A DNA stretch of 64,000 nucleotides, taken from the NCBI GenBank assembly GCA_902769805.1, contig CACXQL010000001.1, forward strand, positions 118,536 to 182,535. Reading direction: 5' to 3'. Under the pieces are notes generated by a model. That model was not told the DNA's origin. It was given only the letters and a program-made list of their open reading frames with translations, and made no database searches. This document shows, one piece after another, positions 27,466-37,234 of the stretch (position 1 is its first letter; every line of letters begins with the position of its first letter). The position numbers and the translations under genes are program-made. The DNA is from an uncultured Prevotellaceae bacterium. Lineage in GTDB: Bacteria; Bacteroidota; Bacteroidia; Bacteroidales; Bacteroidaceae.

Positions 27466-30393
27466 TTAGAGGGTTACCTTAACACCGAGGTTATAGAAGC
27501 GAGTCTGTGGTGCATAACCAACGCTTGTTTCCATCAACTTGCGATTCTTCGAAATCGTAAGGAGGTCGTTTCCGTTAATATAGACAGAGAGAGCCTTTAC
27601 CCACTTTCCTTCAAACATTTCCTTCGGGAAGTCATAGGTCAGCTGAATTTTACGAAGATTGAAACGGTCTGTACTGTAGAGCCAGAACGTAGAAGCCTCG
27701 CCGTTAGCCGTTGCCAAAGTTGTCAAACGTGGATGGGTTGCTGTATTAGCAGTCTCCTGTGTCCAACGATTACGTGCATTGACAGAGTACTTGGCTTCAC
27801 CACTCATGAAGTAGTAGCTACTGTTCATCATGCCTTTTGCACCAAAGCTTCCATTACCCAGCACGAAGAGCGTCCAGTTCTTATACTTGAGCGTGAGGTT
27901 GATACCCAAGGTAAGAGGAGCACCGTAAGTACCCGATTTACCAAGAACAACCTGATCTTTGTTGTCGATTTTGCCGTCGGGCTCTCCGTTAGGACCACCA
28001 GCGACATCCTCATACTTCAGGTCTCCAGGCTGGAGGTTAGTGCTACCACTAAGCGAGGGCTTGGGAAGACCGTCCTTCAGCGTATATTTTCCTGTTCCTT
28101 CATCGTAATTAAAGTCATCTGCCGTATAGAAACCTAAACAATTGTAGCCCCATATAGCGTCAAGTGCCTGACCCTCTGTATGTTTTTGAGGTGCCACAGG
28201 ATCTATTGTTTCATCATACGTCTTCCACTTTGTAGTAAGATAGGTACCAACTATTCCTAACTGGGCATGTACCTTACCCAACTGCTTCTGGGCTGTTACA
28301 CTGAAGTCAAGACCCTTACGATTTTGAATATTGTTGTTGATCGTAGGCTTGAATGAACTGCCAGAAAGACCACCAGCCAAGTGTGAAGGGAATTGGGTCG
28401 GGTTCTGGATAATAAAGCCATCCATATTCGTATTGAAATAGGTGAGCTCTGTAGTAATCAGCTTATTGAAGAAAGAGCCACGAAGACTAACAGAGAATTC
28501 CTTACGGTGAATGAAATCAAGCGATGGGTTGCTACCTGCTGTAGAAAAAGTAAGGTTAGCTGTAGAACCTTCATTCCATGAGAAACCACTATTGCCAGTT
28601 GACCATAACGCATCATATAGATAAAAATACCTATCACCCATATATACATCAATATCCTCGTTCAGATTGCTGTAGGATGCACTGAGCAACAGGTCGTCAA
28701 CGAAGCTACCCTTCATGAAAGGTTCCTTGGCAATGTTCCATCCAATGGTGAAAGAGGGTGAGATGGCCTCGCGATGACCTTTAGCAAGACGAGCAGAATG
28801 TACACCTGCCAACGACATCTCAGCAAAGTAACGACCCATATAATCGTAACCGACCTGCAGACCTAAGTTGGCATTGGCATAACGATGGTATGTACCACTA
28901 GCCGTGGTTGTAAACATATTTGCCAATAACATACCCGTTACGTGATGCTTACCGCCAAAAGTATGGTCGTAATCGAAATGTCCATTCCAACTGATAGTCT
29001 GGCGATATCTACTGTTTGACTGGGACATGTGACCAGTGACCAGCTCATCGTTCTGCTGCGTAAGAGCCACAATAGCATCTACAGAGTTGTAGTTACTCCA
29101 TGTTGGGATAAAAACAGCATACTTGTTGTCGTATGACAGGCTGTAACTGGCAGCATAGTCGATGGAGAACAAGGTCTTGAAGGACAAGCCCTTTACAAAC
29201 TTGTTCATATCATAAATGATACCAGCATCAAACTGGAACTGACGACTAACGGCTGTTGTCTTACCACCAAAATAACAATCTGCTATGGCATTGGTCTGAT
29301 TGGCTTTCGTACCACCAGGGAAATATCTTCCATCGAGCAGATTCAGCGACTTGCCAAGGATGGCGAGAGCATTGCTGGCATTTGGATCAACCATGTTAAT
29401 GTCAATCAATGGCGCTGCATTCTCCGGGAAATTAGGACGCATGGTAGATGCCTCGCTCCAGAAATCACCCTTGTTCTTGTTTTCATTATAGAAAGTAGCG
29501 CTTGCATTAGCCCATCCCTTGATGACATTGTTGACAACAAGATCCACATTACCACGTACGCTGAAACGATCAGTGTAGTTATCCTTTGCAGGACCGAAAT
29601 TCAGGAGGTCTCCGTTACGATAGTAGTTGATGTTCGTGTAGAAATGTGCACGTGTGCCACCACCCTGAATCTCCAACGTTCCTTCAGAACGGTTATATGC
29701 CTTACGGATATACTCATCTGAATAATAGTTAACGTTGGGATAACGATAAGGATTCAAACCTGAAGAATGATTATAAATATCCTGCTGGCTGTACCTTGGA
29801 TCCATGCCGTCGTTTACACGGGCTTCGTTGTAGAGTGTCATGTACTCTGCAGAACCCAAATATTCAGGGAACTCCTTCGCAAAGTGGAAACCAGTGTTGG
29901 CATTGGCGGTAATCTGAAGACCATCTACCTTGCCTCGTTTGGTGGTAATCAGGATAGCGCCCTTGGCACCCTTGGCACCATAGAGCACAACAGCCTGTGC
30001 ACCCTTTAGGAAGGTTATCTGCTCAATTTCAGAAGGCAGTACGTTGTTAGATGGACGCTTCACACCGTCAATAATCACGAGTGGAAGATTGTTGTTGTCA
30101 TTATTGTCAAGACGATCATTGTCCATACCCCAAAGGTTATTGCCGTTCCAACCACTAACGAGAGCCATCATGTCTTCAAGGCTACTCATCGTATAATCCT
30201 TTTTCTGTAGCTCCTCCATGTCAACATAGGAGACACCTCCGAGAAGATGGTCAACATCCTTGTCGCGGAAAGCAACATGGACTTTCTTTTTTACCACGAT
30301 AGAATCAGCGTCGTCAGTAGTCTGCGCATTAATCGTCAGTGGCGATGCTGCTAACATGGCAAAGAGAAATATATTTGTTGTTATTTTCTTCAT
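27466..30393 (-). CDS. SusC-like TonB-dependent transporter without CarboxypepD_reg domain (XusC position)
   Basis: 975 residues from the ATG at 30393 (MKKITTN); a frame six codons longer begins at a TTG within a repeat array. After the signal peptide (PLTINAQ) the usual ~80-residue carboxypeptidase-regulatory-like domain is missing: sequence passes through SIVVKKKVHVAFRDKD directly to the plug domain, which shows LPLVIIDGVKRPSNNV, IEQITFLKGAQAVVLYG and GAILITTKRG. The 22-strand barrel follows, ending YNLGVKVTL with the normal aromatic/hydrophobic end. Shorter than the first SusC in the operon (1063). The absence of the N-terminal domain and of a clear TonB box is a real difference, also plausible for the second SusC of xylan loci. 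Outer membrane; partner is the downstream SusD. Confidence 0.93.
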   Translation of the reverse strand: MKKITTNIFLFAMLAASPLTINAQTTDDADSIVVKKKVHVAFRDKDVDHLLGGVSYVDMEELQKKDYTMSSLEDMMALVSGWNGNNLWGMDNDRLDNNDNNNLPLVIIDGVKRPSNNVLPSEIEQITFLKGAQAVVLYGAKGAKGAILITTKRGKVDGLQITANANTGFHFAKEFPEYLGSAEYMTLYNEARVNDGMDPRYSQQDIYNHSSGLNPYRYPNVNYYSDEYIRKAYNRSEGTLEIQGGGTRAHFYTNINYYRNGDLLNFGPAKDNYTDRFSVRGNVDLVVNNVIKGWANASATFYNENKNKGDFWSEASTMRPNFPENAAPLIDINMVDPNASNALAILGKSLNLLDGRYFPGGTKANQTNAIADCYFGGKTTAVSRQFQFDAGIIYDMNKFVKGLSFKTLFSIDYAASYSLSYDNKYAVFIPTWSNYNSVDAIVALTQQNDELVTGHMSQSNSRYRQTISWNGHFDYDHTFGGKHHVTGMLLANMFTTTASGTYHRYANANLGLQVGYDYMGRYFAEMSLAGVHSARLAKGHREAISPSFTIGWNIAKEPFMKGSFVDDLLLSASYSNLNEDIDVYMGDRYFYLYDALWSTGNSGFSWNEGSTANLTFSTAGSNPSLDFIHRKEFSVSLRGSFFNKLITTELTYFNTNMDGFIIQNPTQFPSHLAGGLSGSSFKPTINNNIQNRKGLDFSVTAQKQLGKVHAQLGIVGTYLTTKWKTYDETIDPVAPQKHTEGQALDAIWGYNCLGFYTADDFNYDEGTGKYTLKDGLPKPSLSGSTNLQPGDLKYEDVAGGPNGEPDGKIDNKDQVVLGKSGTYGAPLTLGINLTLKYKNWTLFVLGNGSFGAKGMMNSSYYFMSGEAKYSVNARNRWTQETANTATHPRLTTLATANGEASTFWLYSTDRFNLRKIQLTYDFPKEMFEGKWVKALSVYINGNDLLTISKNRKLMETSVGYAPQTRFYNLGVKVTL

Positions 30394-30403
30394 AAAACTA
30401 TAT

Positions 30404-30438
30404 ATTATCAATTGTCAATTATCAATTATCAATTGCAT
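30404..30438. repeat. 7-bp tandem repeat filling the xusB/xusC-type gap
   Basis: Forward strand ATTATCA, ATTGTCA, ATTATCA, ATTATCA, ATTGCAT: five units exactly abutting the stop codon of the upstream SusD at 30439 and covering most of the gap to the ATG at 30393. Confidence 0.85.
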
Positions 30439-32475
30439 TTACCATCCTGGATTCTGTTTGAATCCTTCGTATAGATAGGTATCATCGTCAGGAAGCGGGA
30501 ACCAATAATGCTTGGATTCCAAACGGCGGGTGATAATATCTGCCTTGCGGAAATTACCAACTTTTGCATCCTTAGGATCGTGCTGCGGTTCGAAAGTTTT
30601 ACTATTATAGAACCAGTCATCGCTTTCCAGACGTTCGAACTCATGAGAGTATTTCACCGTGTAAGGAGGCTCGGTCAGGAGGAGCCAACGTTGTAGGTCA
30701 CACCAACGGAAGCCTTCGAAGGAAAGTTCCACGGCACGCTCACGGCGTACTTCGTCTATGAAGTGCTCTCGGGTGTCCATGAGGTTTGGCTGCACATGCT
30801 CCATTGGATAATCGTCACAATTAACACGATCGCGAAGCGCATTAATAGCCTCAACAGCTGAAAGCTTCTTACAATACGTAGGTCTTTCCTTAATATCGGC
30901 TACAGTCGTTGCAATAGCAGCCCTGGCCTCTGCATACATCAAATAGACATCAGCAAGACGCATATAAGGGATATAAGTCTGAATAGCGTAATCCCATTCA
31001 TACCATTTGTCACCCTTGTTGCACTGGTGAGGAATCAGCTTCTGAATGAAATAGCCAGAGGCACTTCCGTGATCGATTTCACGCATGGCACCACCTGTGT
31101 AAAGAGAACAGTAATCAAGGACATGAGCCTTCTGAGCATCTGTCATACCTTCTCTATTGATGACATAGTGGAAACCATCAAATACGATATCGTGATAGAA
31201 ACGTGGGTCACGATCCTTGAATGGATGCTCTGGATCCCAACCCGATTGTGGATTCAGCACATATTGACCATTTCTAACCAGATAGATGGGCTGTCCGTTG
31301 GCCATACCGTATTGGTCAACAAGATTGGCTGTGGGGTGATGAATGATGTTATCATGCTCCACAAGACCATCAACCTTAGGACCAAAGAGTTTTGCACAGT
31401 TCCAGGGGGCACTGTTTACACCAGGACATGCACCACGGAAGATAGCCTCGGTAGAACCTGGCATCTTCCAATTCTGCTTGATGGTATAGAAGATATCTGA
31501 GTAACAATTCTCAGCATTCTCATCCATGGTGTGATTGTAGATATCAGAATACTTGAAGCCTACAAGCTTATACTTGACAGATCCATTAAGAACCAAATCA
31601 AGTGCCTTTCCAAAAGTCTCTGCAGCCTTTTTACAATAATTCACATCATAATCATAGGTCTTACCATTGGAGCTTGCACCTAACAACTGGGCAACACCAC
31701 CATCCTTGGTCTTTTCAAACTCCTTCATGAGAGGAGAGCCAGCCCAGAGATATACCTTGCCAAGGTAGCAGAGAGCCATGAACTTATCAATACGCAAATC
31801 GTTCTTTCCTGAAGTCTGCATACCAGCAAGTGTCTCATCCCAGTCCCAAGGAAGGAGCTCGTATGCTTTTTCAAAATCCTCTGCACATCGGTCTGCACAT
31901 TCCTGGAAAGAAAGACGAGGAAGTTCGGGAATACCATCAGCAGCAAATGCCTCGTCGATATAAGGGAGACCACCGAAATAACACATCAGCTCGAAATGCC
32001 ACCATGCACGGAAGAAATACATCTGTCCGAGCAACAGGTTACGCTCTTCATCCGTTCCTACGAGTGACTTGATGTTCTCAATACCCATGTTACACTTACG
32101 GATACAGTACCATGAACTCTTCCAAAGAGAATCCCAGGCACCATTCAGCCAACACTGACCGTTGGTCCACCAGTTACGATAGTTACCTAAATCGACTTGG
32201 TGATCCATGTGCGCATAGCCTTCCGGATTGTGGAGAGCATCATCACCAAAGTTCCAAGATGTACAGTAGTTGGCCTTCTGCTTATCAGGAACCAAGTCAT
32301 AAATTTCCTCAATATATCCCTGGAAATTGCGGAAGTTCTTGAATGCCTCATCCTCAGCCACAATTGACTCAGGATCCTTGTCAAGCCAGTCGGTGCAAGA
32401 CGTAAAGGATGCACCGCCAGCTAACAAAAGCAGCGAACCACACAACAGGGTTTTAATGTTATTATAATATTTCAT
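30439..32475 (-). CDS. SusD/RagB-like glycan-binding lipoprotein (first pair, XusB position)
   Basis: 678 residues, long for SusD. Lipoprotein signal with Cys27 in ASFTSCTDWLDKDPES, the latter being the usual SusD beginning. Helical SusD core: LLLGQMYFFRAWWHFELMCYFGG near residue 145-165, DKFMALCYLGKVYLWAGSPL, YIPYMRLADVYLMYAEARAA, and the C-terminal signature DEVRRERAVELSFEGFRWCDLQRW. Ends LYEGFKQNPGW. Many exposed Trp residues fit binding of a pentose chain. 26 bp from the SusC upstream and 45 bp from the next SusC ATG. Co-transcribed member of the xus-type operon. Confidence 0.94.
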   Translation of the reverse strand: MKYYNNIKTLLCGSLLLLAGGASFTSCTDWLDKDPESIVAEDEAFKNFRNFQGYIEEIYDLVPDKQKANYCTSWNFGDDALHNPEGYAHMDHQVDLGNYRNWWTNGQCWLNGAWDSLWKSSWYCIRKCNMGIENIKSLVGTDEERNLLLGQMYFFRAWWHFELMCYFGGLPYIDEAFAADGIPELPRLSFQECADRCAEDFEKAYELLPWDWDETLAGMQTSGKNDLRIDKFMALCYLGKVYLWAGSPLMKEFEKTKDGGVAQLLGASSNGKTYDYDVNYCKKAAETFGKALDLVLNGSVKYKLVGFKYSDIYNHTMDENAENCYSDIFYTIKQNWKMPGSTEAIFRGACPGVNSAPWNCAKLFGPKVDGLVEHDNIIHHPTANLVDQYGMANGQPIYLVRNGQYVLNPQSGWDPEHPFKDRDPRFYHDIVFDGFHYVINREGMTDAQKAHVLDYCSLYTGGAMREIDHGSASGYFIQKLIPHQCNKGDKWYEWDYAIQTYIPYMRLADVYLMYAEARAAIATTVADIKERPTYCKKLSAVEAINALRDRVNCDDYPMEHVQPNLMDTREHFIDEVRRERAVELSFEGFRWCDLQRWLLLTEPPYTVKYSHEFERLESDDWFYNSKTFEPQHDPKDAKVGNFRKADIITRRLESKHYWFPLPDDDTYLYEGFKQNPGW

Positions 32476-32501
32476 AATAGTATTCTATTAATTAGGAATA
32501 A

Positions 32502-35500
32502 TTAAATGTTAAGCTTGATTCCGAAGTTAAAGCGTCTAACAGTCGGGTAAGCACCGCCTCCACCGCTATATCCGAAGTTACTCTCACGGTCGTCAGGCAT
32601 TTTGGTAATCAGTAAGAGGTTGTTACCATTCACATAAATCTTCAGGCTTGAGAAACCAAGTTTCTTAATCCAACCCTTAGTCCATGTGTAAGCGAGCTCC
32701 ACGTTCTTCAGACGGAAATAAGAACCGTCAAAGAGGAACTGTCTACCATCGTTATAGGAAACCTGCGTGGTAAAGCGTGGTACAACAACTGCACCACCAT
32801 TATCAATCGGATTCCACCACTGGCCATTATCATATACAGTGAGCAACTTATTATTAAAAGAGGTAAGACCCACATCACGGGTGACACCTGTTACACCATA
32901 AAACTGTGCGAACATACTGAAGCCTTTCCACTCCCAGCCGATGGTAGCGTTATAGGTGTGCTCTGGATTTCCTGTGTAACCAACAGGAGCAATATCGTTT
33001 GTCTCGTCAACAATACCATCACCATTGAAGTCAGCAATGTAATGGTCACCTATGAGCACTTGTGCGTCGTTACTTTGGCGCTCTGGCGAACTATAGAGCT
33101 CATCGTATGTTTTGATAAAGCCGTTATCAATAAACGAGGTGTACTGACCCTGTGAGTAACCTTCCTTCTTGCGGTAATTTGGAATCAGTGCGGGGTCATC
33201 CTTTAAGATAATCTCGTTGTGTGCGTATGTATAGTTGGCATTCGCCCAGAAACGCATACCATTCTTCAATACCTTATTGAAGCGAAGTTCAAGCTCAAAA
33301 CCATAGTTCTTCATCTTACCCTTGTTGATATCCGGGGTCTTGGCAGCTCCATAGAAAGAAGGAACAGAACGTTCGCTACCGGAAATAAAGATGTCGTAAC
33401 GGTCATCGCGGAACCAGTCGAAACTACCTGCAAACATACCATGCAGGAAAGCGTAGTCGAAACCGATATTCTTCTTCGATACGGTTGCCCAACGGAGGTC
33501 GGGAACAGCAACGGCAGCTTCCTTATATCCCACGAATGGGCTATTAGAACCATCCAAAGAGACAGGATAACCATTTCCGTTATTGGTTACTTCCCAGCGT
33601 GTCAGGTAAGCCCAACGCTCACCAGCGTTATCGTCACCAATCTGACCGAGAGAAGCACGAATCTTGAACATGTCAATAATACCTTTGTCTTTCAGCTTTT
33701 TCATGAATTTCTCCTCAGACATCATCCAACCAATAGCTCCTGAGCAGAAGAACACGAAACGATTGTCTGGAGAGAACTTCTGTGAACCGTTGTAAGCACC
33801 GTTGAACTCTGCAAAATACCTGCTCTTATAGTCATAAGTGGTACGGAATACCCAGTCCTCACGACGATTCTCAAGATCTGAACCAAATTGAGTGGTACGA
33901 CGCTTCCAGTTACCCATCAAACTTACGTTATGGTCACCGAACTGACGAGCCCAGAAGAGCTGCAACGACATTTCCGTGGCACGGCTTGTAGAACTAATGC
34001 TACCTGCCTGAGTGGACCAATCTCGGCTCTCATAGAAATCGAAACCAGTTGTATTGTCAATATCGTTTTCACGAATAAGCTGACCATTTTCAGGAAGTAT
34101 ATATGCTCTCTTGACAGTGTGCAGGTCGGAAATACCACGCGAGCCCTCGGTGAAATTATTATCCCAAGAGATTGTACCACGTAAAATAAGACCTTTGGTG
34201 ATAAAATCAAGTTTTTGCTCAAGCGAGAAGTCTGTAAAGATACGTGTAATTGTCTGCAGTTCATAACCAGACGTTGCTACGCTTTGCGGAGAGTTCTCGA
34301 TGTTAGAAATCAATGGATAATAACCCCAAGCACCATCTGAGAATTGGACAGGGAAGAGGTTGGGAGCCATACCATAGGCACCAGCCCATTTCTGCTGCTG
34401 GAAGAATTCACCATCATTACCATAATAAAAACGCGGAGACTTCTTCTGAGCGTTAGAACCTGCCAGGTTTACCTTGAATTGAGTAGTCTTGGTAATCTGG
34501 AAGTCCAAATTCGAACGCACATTCAAACGGTTATATGAATAACCACCTTCATATCCCTGACGGTTATCCCATATCTTGGTCATGTCACCTTCGTCTTGAT
34601 AGTCAAATGCGACAAAATACTTGACGAACTTGGTTCCACCAGAAATATTAAGGTTCGCGTTATAAGATAATGCGGTTGATCTAAACATCTCATCCTGCCA
34701 GTCGACATTTGCATAACGCTCCGCCTGACTATAGTCGCCGAGATAGGTTCCGTCAGCACTAAAGTGTGGCATCACCGTATAGTCTTGATTGCGGAAGAGG
34801 TCTATGAAGGTCTGCGGACGGAAGTACTCCCATGAAGCATCACCACCTATGGCAAGTTCATGTTCAATAGCTTCGTTACGCAACATGTAGCCATCATAAG
34901 AGTCATACTTACGAGGAAGTTTAGACACAGCCTTCAGAGTGGCGTTGAATCCGATATCGATTCTTGCCTTACCTTCCTGACCACGCTTGGTAGTAATCAG
35001 AATAACACCATTAGCACCTTCTACACCGTAGACGGCTGTTGCAGATGCGTCCTTCAATACAGAAACGGTTGCTACAGACGTGACATCTACTGACTGGATA
35101 TCTCGTTTAACACCATCAACAAGGATCAGCGGCTGGCAATCTACACCGCCCCAAGCTGCTGCACCACGAATATAAATTCGGGGATCTTCCTCACCTGGAC
35201 GACCAGTAGAAGCAATGGTGGCAACACCTGGCAAGTTACCCGTGAGGGCAGCACCCACGCTACCGATACCTGCGGCACGCTCCAGTACTTCACCTGTGGT
35301 CTGTGTAATAGCACCCACCACAGAGGCTTTTTTCTGCTGGCCGTAACCTACGACTACGACTTCTTCTAACTGGGTGTCGTCTAGCAGTGAAACTTTTAAC
35401 TCACGCTGCTTGCCAACTTTGATTTCCTTCGAGGTCATACCCACATAGGAAAAAACCAGCACAGACTGCTCCGAAGGTACCTTCAGACGGAAGTTACCAT

Positions 35501-35693
35501 CGATATCAGTCACTGTACCCAGGGAAGTTTGTCCCTTTACTACAACCGAGGCACCAATCAAAGGTTCCCCTGTATTGTCTATGACCGAGCCCGAAACAGT
35601 GATACCGTTCTGGGCATACAACATCGTACTGCCGACAAACAGCATCAGAATCGCGGGAATTGTCTGTCTAATCAGTTGTTTTAGTTTCTTCAT
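32502..35693 (-). CDS. SusC/RagA TonB-linked outer-membrane protein (first pair, XusA position)
   Basis: 1063 residues. Signal peptide to about 27 (STMLYAQ), then the carboxypeptidase-regulatory-like domain (about 30-110: VSGSVIDNTGEPLIGASVVV, SYVGMTSKEI), the TonB-box region LEEVVVVGYGQQKK (about 112-125), the plug (PRIYIRGAAAWGG, PLILVDGVKRD, SVLKDASATAVYG, GVILITTKRG) and a beta barrel ending RRFNFGIKLNI. All standard SusC parts are present. It imports glycan fragments captured by the SusD lipoprotein, energised by TonB. First gene of a seven-gene operon that ends at 20386; promoter at 35779-35786. Confidence 0.96.
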   Translation of the reverse strand: MKKLKQLIRQTIPAILMLFVGSTMLYAQNGITVSGSVIDNTGEPLIGASVVVKGQTSLGTVTDIDGNFRLKVPSEQSVLVFSYVGMTSKEIKVGKQRELKVSLLDDTQLEEVVVVGYGQQKKASVVGAITQTTGEVLERAAGIGSVGAALTGNLPGVATIASTGRPGEEDPRIYIRGAAAWGGVDCQPLILVDGVKRDIQSVDVTSVATVSVLKDASATAVYGVEGANGVILITTKRGQEGKARIDIGFNATLKAVSKLPRKYDSYDGYMLRNEAIEHELAIGGDASWEYFRPQTFIDLFRNQDYTVMPHFSADGTYLGDYSQAERYANVDWQDEMFRSTALSYNANLNISGGTKFVKYFVAFDYQDEGDMTKIWDNRQGYEGGYSYNRLNVRSNLDFQITKTTQFKVNLAGSNAQKKSPRFYYGNDGEFFQQQKWAGAYGMAPNLFPVQFSDGAWGYYPLISNIENSPQSVATSGYELQTITRIFTDFSLEQKLDFITKGLILRGTISWDNNFTEGSRGISDLHTVKRAYILPENGQLIRENDIDNTTGFDFYESRDWSTQAGSISSTSRATEMSLQLFWARQFGDHNVSLMGNWKRRTTQFGSDLENRREDWVFRTTYDYKSRYFAEFNGAYNGSQKFSPDNRFVFFCSGAIGWMMSEEKFMKKLKDKGIIDMFKIRASLGQIGDDNAGERWAYLTRWEVTNNGNGYPVSLDGSNSPFVGYKEAAVAVPDLRWATVSKKNIGFDYAFLHGMFAGSFDWFRDDRYDIFISGSERSVPSFYGAAKTPDINKGKMKNYGFELELRFNKVLKNGMRFWANANYTYAHNEIILKDDPALIPNYRKKEGYSQGQYTSFIDNGFIKTYDELYSSPERQSNDAQVLIGDHYIADFNGDGIVDETNDIAPVGYTGNPEHTYNATIGWEWKGFSMFAQFYGVTGVTRDVGLTSFNNKLLTVYDNGQWWNPIDNGGAVVVPRFTTQVSYNDGRQFLFDGSYFRLKNVELAYTWTKGWIKKLGFSSLKIYVNGNNLLLITKMPDDRESNFGYSGGGGAYPTVRRFNFGIKLNI

Positions 35694-35778
35694 TTTGACA
35701 GATTTTGATTCATAATTTTAGTTATTATTTTGTTAGTTTAATATCGTACAATGCCGCACACTTGCGTATTTACGGCTG

Positions 35779-35786
35779 CAAAGTTA
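35779..35786 (-). promoter_or_regulatory. Promoter -7 element (TAACTTTG) for the xus-type operon
   Basis: Reverse-strand TAACTTTG; start near 35772 leaves a 78-nt leader before the first SusC. No -33 TTTG is visible, as expected for a promoter needing an activator. The 275-bp region 35694-35968 otherwise is AT-rich and holds no gene; a regulator-binding site was not recognised. Confidence 0.6.
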
Positions 35787-35968
35787 TATCATATTTAATT
35801 AACATCCTTTCTTATTTATAACACGGATTTTTGCATTTGTAACATTTACTTAACCGTTTTTCATGAATGTTATATCTCTACAGAGTATATGTAACTGGAA
35901 ACAAACTAACATAAAGAGTGCCCGTTTAGGGGGTAAAGGAAAACCTTTCGTTTGTTCATTAATAGGTT

Positions 35969-37198
35969 TTAGAGCTTACCTTGTTCCCCTAAATAGGAGT
36001 CTTTGAAGCCAAGGAAATAGAGTACGCCATCCAGTCCAATGGTGTTGATACTCTGTTTGGCGTTGGCGACAACACGGGGTTTGGCATGGAAGGCGATACC
36101 CAGGCCTGCCTCACTGATCATGGGTAAGTCATTGGCACCATCGCCCACGGCTATCGTCTGAGCGAGATTCACTTTCTCGACTTGTGCGATAAGCTTCAGT
36201 AGCTCAGCCTTACGATGTCCGTCGACAATCTCACCGACATAGTTACCCGTCAACTTACCATCTTCGCCTATCTCCAGTTCGTTGGCATAGACATAATCTA
36301 TACCATAACGACGCTGCAGGTATTCGCCAAAGAAAGTGAAACCTCCACTGAGGATAGCAATCTTATAGCCGCAAGTTTTGAGAATATTCATCAGACGGTC
36401 GACACCTTCTGTGATGGGGAGATGCTCTGCAATATCTCGCATAACGCTGACATCAAGACCCTTGAGCAGTCTCACCCTGCGTGTAAAACTCTCTTTGAAG
36501 TCAATCTCACCTCGCATGGCACTCTCTGTGATAGCTCGTACCTCGGCACCCACACCATTACGCTCTGCCAATTCATCGATACACTCTGTCTGTATCAGAG
36601 TGGAGTCCATATCGAAACAGATGAGACGTCGCATGCGTCGGAACATATCATCGCGCTGGAATGAGAAATCGATACCCATCTCCGCAGACAACTTCATGAA
36701 CTTCGATTGCATCTCCTGACGGTCAACAGGCTCGCCGCGTAAGGAAAACTGAATACAGGCACGGGTGTGCTTGTCAAGTTGTTTGATACTCTTACGACCC
36801 GTCAGTCGTAGAATAGAGTCGATATTCAGCCCCTGGTCAGCAATGACACGGGTAGCCGCCTCTATCTGGCGTGCCTCCAGCTGACGTCCCATCACCATGA
36901 GGATATAGCGGTTCTTACCCTGATGACCAACCCAGTCCTCGTATTCGTCGTCGCCAATGGGTGAGAATCCGATGTTCACGCCCAACTCTGTAGTCTTGAA
37001 CAACAATTCCTTCATGGCTAGTCCAGAGTTCTGCTCGTCCATACGGATGAGGATACCCAGCGACAACGTGTCGTGAATGTCTGCCTGACCGATATCCAAT
37101 ATCTGAGCGTCATACTTGGCTAAGATGCCCATAATAGAAGCGGTAAGACCAGGCCGGTCTTGTCCTGTGATGCGGACTAATATTTGTTCTTCTTTCAT
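35969..37198 (-). CDS. serB: Phosphoserine phosphatase with N-terminal ACT domains
   Basis: 409 residues from the ATG at 37198; a three-codon longer frame begins at TTG. Residues 1-175 contain two ACT-like modules (first starting VRITGQDRPGLTASIM, the classic ACT pattern, second YILMVMGRQLEARQIEAATR), probable sensors of serine. The HAD phosphatase domain follows with motif I FDMDSTLIQTE (two catalytic Asp), motif II ILSGGFTFF, and motif III/IV with Lys then VGDGANDLPMI. Catalyses the last step of serine synthesis from 3-phosphoserine. Third gene of an operon with the THUMP methyltransferase and S9 peptidase (30-bp gap filled by a 7-bp repeat). Confidence 0.97.
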   Translation of the reverse strand: MKEEQILVRITGQDRPGLTASIMGILAKYDAQILDIGQADIHDTLSLGILIRMDEQNSGLAMKELLFKTTELGVNIGFSPIGDDEYEDWVGHQGKNRYILMVMGRQLEARQIEAATRVIADQGLNIDSILRLTGRKSIKQLDKHTRACIQFSLRGEPVDRQEMQSKFMKLSAEMGIDFSFQRDDMFRRMRRLICFDMDSTLIQTECIDELAERNGVGAEVRAITESAMRGEIDFKESFTRRVRLLKGLDVSVMRDIAEHLPITEGVDRLMNILKTCGYKIAILSGGFTFFGEYLQRRYGIDYVYANELEIGEDGKLTGNYVGEIVDGHRKAELLKLIAQVEKVNLAQTIAVGDGANDLPMISEAGLGIAFHAKPRVVANAKQSINTIGLDGVLYFLGFKDSYLGEQGKL

Positions 37199-37199
37199 A

Positions 37200-37234
37200 A
37201 CTATCAACTATGAACTTTAAACTATCAACTATTT
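37200..37234. repeat. 7-bp tandem repeat between S9 peptidase and serB
   Basis: Forward strand ACTATCA, ACTATGA, ACTTTAA, ACTATCA, ACTATTT in exact 7-bp register. It fills the gap between the two genes and includes the TAG stop of the peptidase (37229-37231). Confidence 0.85.
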
